A stretch of 18,357 bases of DNA from Actinomycetota bacterium (GTDB lineage Bacteria; Actinomycetota; Acidimicrobiia; Acidimicrobiales; Poriferisodaliceae), in contig PCCJ01000091.1 in assembly GCA_002731665.1 (NCBI GenBank), positions 1-18,357 on the forward strand. Direction: 5' to 3'. Position numbers and translations under genes: made by a program. Positions 1 through 5,806 of this stretch are shown piece by piece. The notes beneath the pieces were generated by a model. The model saw only the letters and a program-made list of their open reading frames with translations, did not search any database and was not told the DNA's origin. Numbering within the stretch: the stretch's first letter is position 1; each line of letters starts with the position of its first letter.

Positions 1-259
1 GTATTTTTTTGGGCGGCACGAATGGTAATCCGATGTCGGCAGCTAGTTTTGCTATAGCTCTGAATCTTCTGCTGTTTATCTGGCCACCATCTGGAATCTC
101 AGGATGAAGCTCATATGGCATCCAGTCAATACGAACGTGATGTCTCTCTTTCAGGCGGGCCGCACGGGCCCGAGCCAAGTAACACCAAGGTCAAATAAAG
201 TCGGACCAAACAATAATAGGGAGCAAGGTGTTCTCTGACGGTATACCTTCATCTGTCAT
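1..259 (-). CDS. DsbA/FrnE-family thiol-disulfide oxidoreductase, candidate selenoprotein with in-frame UGA (partial)
   Basis: Reading leftward from ATG at 259, 22 codons lead to ...PIIVWSDFI, then UGA at 193-191, then PWCYLARARAARL and on to the window edge: 63 further codons with no stop. In DsbA/FrnE-like proteins the beta-strand is followed by CPWCY, so the UGA sits exactly at the nucleophilic first Cys, giving U-P-W-C. Downstream, RIDWMPYELHPEIPDGG and AADIGLPFVPPKK match the family core (the ELHPEIP signature and the start of the helical insertion), so the frame is real beyond the UGA. About 85 of an expected 200-230 residues are visible. A TTG at 226-224 would give a shorter N-terminus closer to the family norm. 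UGA is an ordinary stop elsewhere in the window (for example 5753-5755 and 12949-12947), so a changed genetic code is unlikely. Family identity is firm; selenocysteine is inference. A pseudogene or sequencing error (TGA for TGC/TGT) remains possible. Confidence 0.72.
154..176 (-). other. SECIS-like stem-loop downstream of the in-frame UGA
   Basis: On the minus strand a perfect 6-bp stem, CGGGCC (172-167) with GGCCCG (161-156), closes a 5-nt loop CGUGC. Two more G-C pairs (176-175 with 155-154) sit below a 2-nt CU bulge. Exactly 24 nt separate the UGA at 193-191 from the loop. This satisfies the published bacterial SECIS model: a short stem, a small apical loop with a G in its first two positions, and about 16-37 nt from UGA to loop. 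The caution is that the stem also encodes an Ala/Arg-rich helix, so GC-rich codons could form it by chance. Confidence 0.5.
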
Positions 260-1514
260 GGACTTTACAATTCCCAGCGACATCAAGTCACTACTCGATG
301 ATCTAGATCAATTCATAGCCGATGTTATAAGACCGATTGAGCAAGAAGATGACAATATCAGGTTCTTCGATCACCGTCGTGAGGATGCGAGAACCGACTG
401 GGAGCGAGATGGTCTTCCAAACGAAGAGTGGGAAGCCTTGCTTGTAAGGATGAAGAGAGAAGCAGACGCTGCCGGGTTTTTGCGGTGGCACTTACCGAAA
501 CGATTTGGTGGTAAGGACGGCACAAACTTGGGAATGGCAATCGTTCGGGAACACTTGGCACGAAAAGGCTTAGGCCTGCACAACGACTTGCAGAACGAAA
601 GCTCAATAATTGGAAATTTTCCAACTGTCTTAATGATGGAAAAGTTCGGTACCAAAGCTCAACAAACTGAATGGATTCCGAAATTGTTGGAGGGATCTGC
701 GAGAATAGGCTTCGGGCTAACCGAACCACTGCATGGGTCCGATGCTACTTGGATGGAAACTACTGCCACACGAGATGGTGACGAGTGGGTCATCAGCGGG
801 GAAAAGTATTGGAACACGGGACTACACCACGCAACTCATGACTACATCTTTGCCCGGACTTCCGGCAACCCCGGTGAAGGACACGGCATAACCTGTTTCA
901 TCGTACCGGTAAACACGCCTGGATTTAAAGTAGAAGAGTTCATGTGGACGTTCAACATGCCAACTGATCATGCACACGTGCGACTAACTGAAGTTCGAGT
1001 GTCGAATGACGACATTCTTGGTGATGAGGGTCGTGGGCTTCAAACCGCTCAATTGTTTGTGCATGAAAATAGAATTCGTCAAGGAGCTTCTTCAGTTGGC
1101 GCTGGCTTACATTGCATCGATACCGCTGTCGATTACGTTAATAACCGAACAACTTTCGGCAAACCACTCTCACAAAACCAAGCCATTCAGTTTCCATTAG
1201 CTGAGTTGTACACGGAAGCTGAAATGATCAGGGCCCTTATTTGGAAAACAGCTTGGCAGATGGACGAAGGTGTTGACTATATGGAAATAACCGACCGAGT
1301 CGCAATGTGTAACTACAGAGGCAATCGATTCTGTTGTGATGCCGCCGATCGAGCGATGCAAACTTGCGGTGGTAATGGCTACAGCAGAAATATGCCATTT
1401 GAGCACATATACCGCCATCACCGCCGGTACAGGATTACAGAGGGCGCTGAAGAGATTCAGATTCGGAAAGTTGCCGGCAAATTATTCGGGTACGCCGGCA
1501 GAGCCAAAGGATAA
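258..1514 (+). CDS. Acyl-CoA dehydrogenase
   Basis: FAD-dependent alpha,beta-dehydrogenation of an acyl-CoA thioester, passing electrons to ETF. The protein has the usual three-part fold: an alpha-helical N-domain, a middle beta-domain with FGLTEPLHGSDAT (a variant of TEPxAGSD) and GEKYWNTG, and a C-terminal helical domain with RTTFGKPL, QTCGGNGYSR and ITEGAEEIQ. The Glu of that last motif occupies the catalytic-base position of MCAD-type enzymes. Two starts compete. ATG 258 gives MDFTIPSDIKSLLDDLDQFI, a typical N-terminus for these dehydrogenases, but has no Shine-Dalgarno. GTG 228 has AGGGAG at 218-223 with a 4-nt spacer but adds ten atypical residues and would overlap the opposite-strand DsbA gene by 32 nt. 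I prefer 258; a TATACC at 242-247 could serve a leaderless transcript. Length is slightly above the 380-400 family norm because of an extended N-domain. The substrate is not identifiable. Confidence 0.93.
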   Translation: MDFTIPSDIKSLLDDLDQFIADVIRPIEQEDDNIRFFDHRREDARTDWERDGLPNEEWEALLVRMKREADAAGFLRWHLPKRFGGKDGTNLGMAIVREHLARKGLGLHNDLQNESSIIGNFPTVLMMEKFGTKAQQTEWIPKLLEGSARIGFGLTEPLHGSDATWMETTATRDGDEWVISGEKYWNTGLHHATHDYIFARTSGNPGEGHGITCFIVPVNTPGFKVEEFMWTFNMPTDHAHVRLTEVRVSNDDILGDEGRGLQTAQLFVHENRIRQGASSVGAGLHCIDTAVDYVNNRTTFGKPLSQNQAIQFPLAELYTEAEMIRALIWKTAWQMDEGVDYMEITDRVAMCNYRGNRFCCDAADRAMQTCGGNGYSRNMPFEHIYRHHRRYRITEGAEEIQIRKVAGKLFGYAGRAKG

Positions 1515-1530
1515 AAGAGGCAAAAGTAAT

Positions 1531-1569
1531 TAATTCCGGCCTCACAATTGTTTAGCGAGGCCGGAATTA
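1531..1569. terminator. Bidirectional hairpin terminator between convergent genes
   Basis: A perfect 13-bp inverted repeat, TAATTCCGGCCTC (1531-1543) with GAGGCCGGAATTA (1557-1569), encloses a 13-nt loop. It lies between the stop of the plus-strand acyl-CoA dehydrogenase (1514) and the stop of the minus-strand MaoC gene (1617). Reading leftward the stem is followed by a T-rich run (ATTACTTTTGCCTCTTTTA); reading rightward the T-run is poor. It most likely ends the leftward operon efficiently and also serves the rightward gene. Confidence 0.85.
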
Positions 1570-1616
1570 GTTGTGATCAATGAATTTCAAAGATCATTGT
1601 GTAAGTAACTTAATTT

Positions 1617-2036
1617 TTAATTTATCCGGGCTGTTGCGTTCCCAGTTAACACAAATTTTTCATCTTGGTTCGTAGTGCTGATTGTCAGATCGACCACTGT
1701 TCCACCATCTTCATCTCTTATTGCTGATATCTCCGCTCGGGCCGTCAACGTATCCCCAGGCCAAACCTGATTGACGAAGCGCACGCCGTAATAGGTTAGT
1801 TGTCCGTCTCCGACGTAGTTGGTAACCATTCTTCCGGTCATCCCCATGGTTAACATTCCATGAGCGAACACGGTTGGATAACCTGCAACTTCAGTGACAA
1901 ACTTCTCGTCTGTGTGTACCGGATTGTAGTCGCCAGAGGCTCCCGCATACTGAACTATTTGAGTTCGTGTCAGGTCTTCGACTATTAGTTCCGAATAGGA
2001 ATCGCCAATTGTTAGTTCTTGTTTTTTGAGTGTCAT
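1617..2036 (-). CDS. MaoC-like (R)-specific enoyl-CoA hydratase, catalytic subunit
   Basis: Single hot-dog domain of about 139 residues. YAGASGDYNPVHTDEKF contains the GDxNPxH hydratase motif with the catalytic Asp and His, followed by FAHGMLTMG, the conserved second strand-helix element. It adds water across a trans-2-enoyl-CoA bond. Start choice: ATG 2036, four nt after the stop of the upstream MaoC-like gene and preceded by AGAAGTAGGA, is preferred over an in-frame TTG at 2051 that would overlap that gene. The adjacent larger subunit lacks the catalytic His, so the two probably form a heterodimer, as HadA/HadB of mycobacterial FAS-II and ChsH1/ChsH2 of steroid degradation do. Last gene of the metY-led leftward run, ending at the terminator at 1531-1569. 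Confidence 0.9.
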   Translation of the reverse strand: MTLKKQELTIGDSYSELIVEDLTRTQIVQYAGASGDYNPVHTDEKFVTEVAGYPTVFAHGMLTMGMTGRMVTNYVGDGQLTYYGVRFVNQVWPGDTLTARAEISAIRDEDGGTVVDLTISTTNQDEKFVLTGNATARIN

Positions 2037-2040
2037 ATTC

Positions 2041-2568
2041 CTACTTCTCAATCACTTTTTCTGTGACTACGCCCACGCTGCGAGCTGTGATAACTAACTC
2101 GCCGTTTTGATCGCGATACTCGGTGATGCTCTCGTTGAATTTAAGCACTCCAGCTCGCTTTGACTCTTTTTCCCAGCTATCACCTGGTGTGTTTACCGCA
2201 CTCAATACGTCACCAGGCTTTAGATGCCGATGATATGTGTAATGTTGCTCTGCATGCAGTCCGCCTGCAGATCCACCAGATTTTTTGTCATCAGCTTTTG
2301 AATCTGTTTCTTCAGCTTCTTTACTGATGTTCAAAGTTCCCGATGCTGTGCCGCCACTACCAAACCATTTTTGACCATCTTTTGGCCTCAAAAAGTAGTT
2401 CGGGTCGAACTGAGCACTGGATTGCACAAAGGTGGGTGGAGCTATAATTGAGCCACATTCGCTACTTTGCGCATAATTTTCATCTTGATAGATCGGGTTA
2501 CTATCTCCGATGGAACGCGCAAACATAAGAATATGTGAACCCTCGACCGGAAAGCGGTCTATTGCCAT
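2041..2568 (-). CDS. MaoC N-terminal-like hot-dog subunit (partner of the enoyl-CoA hydratase)
   Basis: A 175-residue MaoC-dehydratase-N protein. FARSIGDSNPIYQDE is the degenerate form of the hydratase motif, with Tyr where the catalytic partner has His. IIAPPTFV and GGLHAEQHYTYHRHLKPGDVL are typical of the longer, structural subunit of split hydratases. Residues about 81-103 form a low-complexity Ser/Asp/Lys/Gly insertion just before LHAEQ, probably a flexible loop. The start ATG at 2568 is supported by a strong GGGGAG a few nt upstream. A 13-bp palindrome CTTCTTGAAGAAG (2577-2589) overlaps the leader beside this site. The gene is 77 nt downstream of the alpha/beta hydrolase and 4 nt from the catalytic subunit, consistent with balanced expression of two subunits. 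Confidence 0.88.
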   Translation of the reverse strand: MAIDRFPVEGSHILMFARSIGDSNPIYQDENYAQSSECGSIIAPPTFVQSSAQFDPNYFLRPKDGQKWFGSGGTASGTLNISKEAEETDSKADDKKSGGSAGGLHAEQHYTYHRHLKPGDVLSAVNTPGDSWEKESKRAGVLKFNESITEYRDQNGELVITARSVGVVTEKVIEK

Positions 2569-2645
2569 GATCTCCCCTTCTTGAAGAAGTTTGAAACCTC
2601 GATCATGTCATCAAAAAATCTTTCATGCATTTCTATTGTTAAATT

Positions 2646-3434
2646 TTACTCAAGAACTGAAGACAATGCAGGACGGATTTTAGCTGGCGCCTCACTCATC
2701 ATCATGTGGCCTACTGAACCTAAATGAATTAGTTCCACGTTCTTGATCTCGGCAGCTAAAAGCAAGGAAGCTTTTGGTGGCGTCATTTTGTCTTCGTCGC
2801 CAATGAAAATTGTGACCGGGCATTCAATTAGCGATGGACTAGTACCGGCCATATAGGAATTACATGCTGTCAGGTCATTGTATATAACCCCGTTTAGAGC
2901 TCGCCTCAATAATGCTTGGCTACCACCTCGCATCCAAAATCCCGGGGCTGGATTCATGGCAATATGCGCTTTCGTTCCAAGTGACCAGGCGGTAATCAAG
3001 TCTGGTGCTAGCGCTTCATTATTCGATGCTGCTTGGAGCAGATCTGGATGGACAGGCATCGATAACGCTGTTCCCATCAGGACTAGCCGGTCCACATTTA
3101 ACGGCGACTTGGCCGCGAGCTCAATTCCGATTAAAGACCCCATTGAATGTCCGATGACCCGCGCCGGCCCCATATCTAGGTGTTCGATAATCTCGCTTAA
3201 CCAGTTAGCCATTTGGTCAATAGATGGAATTAATTCACCAGTTGAGGCTCCATGGCCCGGAAGATCAACCGCTAATGCCGTATACCCATGATGCGCTAGG
3301 TAGCGGGTCTGAAGATTCCATACGGTTCGATCCATTCCGGCACCATGCACAAGAAGCACTATCGGATTCTTGCGATTAACTTCGACCCCGCCAGTCGCAA
3401 AATTAACGGTATTTCCTTGAAATTTGATTTGCAC
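2646..3434 (-). CDS. Alpha/beta-fold hydrolase
   Basis: 262 residues with a complete alpha/beta-hydrolase set. VLLVHGAGMD carries the oxyanion HG (residues 30-31), AVDLPGHGAS follows, the nucleophile elbow is GHSMGS with Ser97, the acid is probably Asp215 in IGDEDKMTP, and the base is His243 in VGHMMM. The start is GTG 3434 with AGAAGGG upstream, 5 nt after the metY stop, so the two are almost certainly cotranscribed. Despite that neighbour it is not homoserine O-acetyltransferase (MetX): it is about 100 residues too short and lacks MetX motifs. A carboxylesterase or thioesterase is plausible; the substrate is unknown. No signal peptide, so cytoplasmic. Confidence 0.88.
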   Translation of the reverse strand: MQIKFQGNTVNFATGGVEVNRKNPIVLLVHGAGMDRTVWNLQTRYLAHHGYTALAVDLPGHGASTGELIPSIDQMANWLSEIIEHLDMGPARVIGHSMGSLIGIELAAKSPLNVDRLVLMGTALSMPVHPDLLQAASNNEALAPDLITAWSLGTKAHIAMNPAPGFWMRGGSQALLRRALNGVIYNDLTACNSYMAGTSPSLIECPVTIFIGDEDKMTPPKASLLLAAEIKNVELIHLGSVGHMMMSEAPAKIRPALSSVLE

Positions 3435-3439
3435 CCGTT

Positions 3440-4735
3440 CTAACCCTTCTGCGAAGCTCTTAGAGCTTGTTTAAGATCGGAGATAATGTCCTTGGGATCT
3501 TCCAAACCGACGGAAAGCCGGATTAAATCTTCGTTAACACCAGCGGCAGAAAGCGCTTCTGCGCTTAGTTGCTGGTGGGTGGTGCTCGCAGGATGAATTA
3601 CTAATGTTTTTGCATCGCCGACGTTCGCTAGATGAGAAGCAAGTTTTACATTCTCGATAAATTTCTTTCCACAATCACGCCCGCCGGAAATTCCAAAACT
3701 AAGGATCGCACCAGACCCTTTCGGGAAAAGTTTTTTTGCTAACTCGTAATCTGGGTGCGTTTCAACTGTGGGGTGACTTACCCATTCCACAGCATCGTTT
3801 GTTAATAGAAAATCAATAACGGCGGCTGTGTTCGCTACATGCTTATCCATACGGAGAGGCAACGTCTCAATCCCCTGAAGCAGATGAAAGGCATTCATAG
3901 GGCTCATCGCGGCACCAAAGTCCCTAAGTCCTTCGGCACGAGCTCTAACAGACATGGCCTGATGGCCAAATTCTTGTGTGAAAGAGATTCCGTGGTATCC
4001 GCCATAGGGCTCAGAAAGAGTAGGGAACTTGCCATTTTCGGCCCAATCGAACCGTCCACCATCCACTACGACCCCACCAAGTGCGATGCCATGACCTCCC
4101 ATAAACTTAGTGACGCTATGCATTACTATGTCTGCACCCAGCTCGATCGGCTTTTGGAGGTAAGGAGTGCTAAAAGTGGAATCAACCATCAGCGGAATAC
4201 CATTTTTGTGAGCAATAGCCGCCACTGTTTCAACATCTAGCACCTCAATTCCAGGGTTCCCTAACGTCTCAGCAAAAAGAAGTTTCGTTTCCGGGCGGAT
4301 AGCTTTGGTCCAAGCCGTTGGATCTCGAGGGTCGACAAACGTTGTGTTGATTCCAAATCTAGGCATTGTAAGGCTAAGCATGTTGTGTGTTCCGCCGTAA
4401 ATGTTTCGGCTCGCCACCACATGGTCACCAGCACTCATTATTGTTGCGCAAGCCAAGTGAAATGCAGCCATCCCACTAGCCGTGCATACGGCGCCGACTC
4501 CGCCTTCAAGAGCCGCTATTCGTTCTTCGAGAACTGTCACTGTGGGGTTTGAGATACGACTATAGATATGACCTGGCTCTTCTAGATTGAACAATCCGGC
4601 TGCCTGTTCACTATCCACGAAACTATAGGAAGTGGTTTGATAAATGGGAACCGCTCGCGCTCCAGTCGTTGGGTCTGGTTCTTGTCCCGCATGTAAACTC
4701 AAAGTGTCGAAACCCACAAAATCAGGCTGAACCAT
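3440..4735 (-). CDS. metY: O-acetylhomoserine aminocarboxypropyltransferase (sulfhydrylase)
   Basis: PLP enzyme of the Cys/Met-metabolism family, about 431 residues. It replaces the acetyl group of O-acetylhomoserine with sulfide to give homocysteine, or works on a close analogue. FDTLSLHAGQEPDPTTGARAVPIYQTTSY is the MetY-type N-terminus, HIYSRISNPT the tetramer/PLP segment, and HSVTKFMGGHG holds the PLP lysine, Lys210. RLSVGLEDPKDIISDL is the conserved C-terminal signature. The MetY-typical length and internal insert (about 430 versus about 380-400) argue against cystathionine gamma-synthase. The start ATG 4735 is fixed by AAGGAG 7 nt upstream; an in-frame extension to 4795 lacks such support. 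First gene of a leftward run with the hydrolase and MaoC pair; the 192-nt upstream gap is shared with a divergent SDR gene. I could not recognise a SAM riboswitch in the leader. Confidence 0.93.
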   Translation of the reverse strand: MVQPDFVGFDTLSLHAGQEPDPTTGARAVPIYQTTSYSFVDSEQAAGLFNLEEPGHIYSRISNPTVTVLEERIAALEGGVGAVCTASGMAAFHLACATIMSAGDHVVASRNIYGGTHNMLSLTMPRFGINTTFVDPRDPTAWTKAIRPETKLLFAETLGNPGIEVLDVETVAAIAHKNGIPLMVDSTFSTPYLQKPIELGADIVMHSVTKFMGGHGIALGGVVVDGGRFDWAENGKFPTLSEPYGGYHGISFTQEFGHQAMSVRARAEGLRDFGAAMSPMNAFHLLQGIETLPLRMDKHVANTAAVIDFLLTNDAVEWVSHPTVETHPDYELAKKLFPKGSGAILSFGISGGRDCGKKFIENVKLASHLANVGDAKTLVIHPASTTHQQLSAEALSAAGVNEDLIRLSVGLEDPKDIISDLKQALRASQKG

Positions 4736-4869
4736 AAAGAATCTCCTTTTCGGTAATTCCAATCGTACGACTGAAATCTTCATCTCGTACTCCAAAGAGC
4801 CAATGTCAAAGCTATAGCGTCAAATACTAAGAACTTGGAAGTGTAATGAAGTCGAAAAATACAGGAAAA

Positions 4870-4890
4870 GTTGTGATTACCCCTCACAAC
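4870..4890. promoter_or_regulatory. Perfect dyad in the metY/SDR divergent gap (candidate operator)
   Basis: GTTGTGA (4870-4876) and TCACAAC (4884-4890) are perfect inverted 7-mers separated by 7 nt, ending 37 nt before the SDR start at 4928. The half-sites resemble CRP/FNR-family TGTGA-N6-TCACA boxes, but the spacer is one base too long for the classical site. It has no T-run, so a terminator role is unlikely. The regulator is not identified. Confidence 0.4.
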
Positions 4891-4927
4891 ATCTCGCTAA
4901 CGGGTTTATTGCCACTAGATTTGGTCA

Positions 4928-5755
4928 ATGCAATCGATTAGACCGATCTTCGTGACCGGGGCCTGTTCTGGAATAGGGCTAGCCCTCTGCAAACGGCTGG
5001 AGTCTGCAGGGCAACACGTTGTATCAATCGATAAAAATGACCGTTCGAGTGAATTAAACTCTCTAGACCATTGGACGTGTGATTTAAGTAACCCAAACGA
5101 TGTCGACACTTTGATCGCTGATCTAGTATCTTCGTACGACTTGACGTTAGCTGGTTCTCTAATCAATGTCGCTGGTGTCCCAGGCACCATTGCTTCTGAT
5201 TCAGTTATAGAGGTCAATACATTGGCCGTGCGTAAGCTGAGCAGAGCATTTGCTTCATGGCTCTCGCCTGGGTCATCGATTGTAAACGTGGGTTCAATTT
5301 CTGGGAACGGGTGGCAGCAGCGAATTGAAACCCACAAGGAATTCCTAGCGTTAAGCGATAAGGATGCTCGGTCTTGGTGGCTTGATCGAGAAAACTCTAT
5401 TGGTATCGATTCGTACTCTTTCAGCAAGGAAGCTGTGATCGTCTGGACTATGAGACAAGCCGGAGAGCTGCTCGGCAGAGGCATACGGTGCAACATAGTA
5501 AGCCCAGGTCCTGTAGAAACTCCACTGTTACCTGCGTTCAGAAAGCAAATTGGTGATGAGCGTTTGGATTGGGTAATTAGCCACGCTGGCCGCCCTGCGT
5601 TCTCCGACGAAATCGCTCAGGCTATCGAATGGCTCTCTACGGGGGAATCTAGCTGGGTTAATGGCCATCACTTAGTAGTCGATGGCGGTTACACTTCAGG
5701 CTTACTTTCCGGTTGGTTGGACACAACGAATGCCCCGCCGACACGAACTAGCTGA
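4928..5755 (+). CDS. Short-chain dehydrogenase/reductase (3-alpha-HSD / coniferyl-alcohol dehydrogenase type)
   Basis: 275-residue NAD(P)-dependent oxidoreductase. The Rossmann motif TGACSGIG is at residues 10-17, NVAG at 80-83, catalytic Ser near 123 (VGSISG), and YSFSK gives Tyr163 and Lys167. The stretch between Ser and Tyr (about residues 127-160, with WWLDRENSIGIDS) is longer than in classical SDRs, as in the 3-alpha-hydroxysteroid and coniferyl-alcohol dehydrogenase group. The C-terminus has SPGPVETPLLPAF and the usual HHLVVDGGYTSG. No Shine-Dalgarno precedes ATG 4928, so the start rests on the typical N-terminus (RPIFVTGACSGIG). It stands alone on the plus strand, divergent from metY and convergent with the CoA-transferase gene. 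The substrate is unknown, probably a hydroxy or keto group on a bulky molecule. Confidence 0.9.
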   Translation: MQSIRPIFVTGACSGIGLALCKRLESAGQHVVSIDKNDRSSELNSLDHWTCDLSNPNDVDTLIADLVSSYDLTLAGSLINVAGVPGTIASDSVIEVNTLAVRKLSRAFASWLSPGSSIVNVGSISGNGWQQRIETHKEFLALSDKDARSWWLDRENSIGIDSYSFSKEAVIVWTMRQAGELLGRGIRCNIVSPGPVETPLLPAFRKQIGDERLDWVISHAGRPAFSDEIAQAIEWLSTGESSWVNGHHLVVDGGYTSGLLSGWLDTTNAPPTRTS

Positions 5756-5788
5756 GACACAGTTACTACATCCTTAGATAAACGGGTT

Positions 5789-5806
5789 TAGGTAAATCCC
5801 TACCTA
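5789..5806. terminator. Short inverted repeat between convergent genes (weak terminator candidate)
   Basis: TAGGTA (5789-5794) and TACCTA (5801-5806) pair around a 6-nt loop in the 44-nt gap between the SDR stop and the CoA-transferase stop, which lies inside the repeat. The stem is AT-rich and has no clear T-run. Position is the main support. Confidence 0.3.

Noticed and set aside
1..259. UGA read as Trp or another amino acid through a changed genetic code
   Set aside because: UGA ends the plus-strand SDR, the MFS and the DHPS-like genes at the expected family C-termini, so it is a normal stop codon here.
2646..3434. MetX (homoserine O-acetyltransferase) next to metY
   Set aside because: The protein is about 100 residues shorter than MetX and lacks its characteristic motifs; it is a generic alpha/beta hydrolase.
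4736..4927. SAM riboswitch ahead of metY
   Set aside because: I could not find the stems or conserved core of a known SAM riboswitch by eye; only the 4870-4890 dyad stands out. A covariance-model scan would decide.
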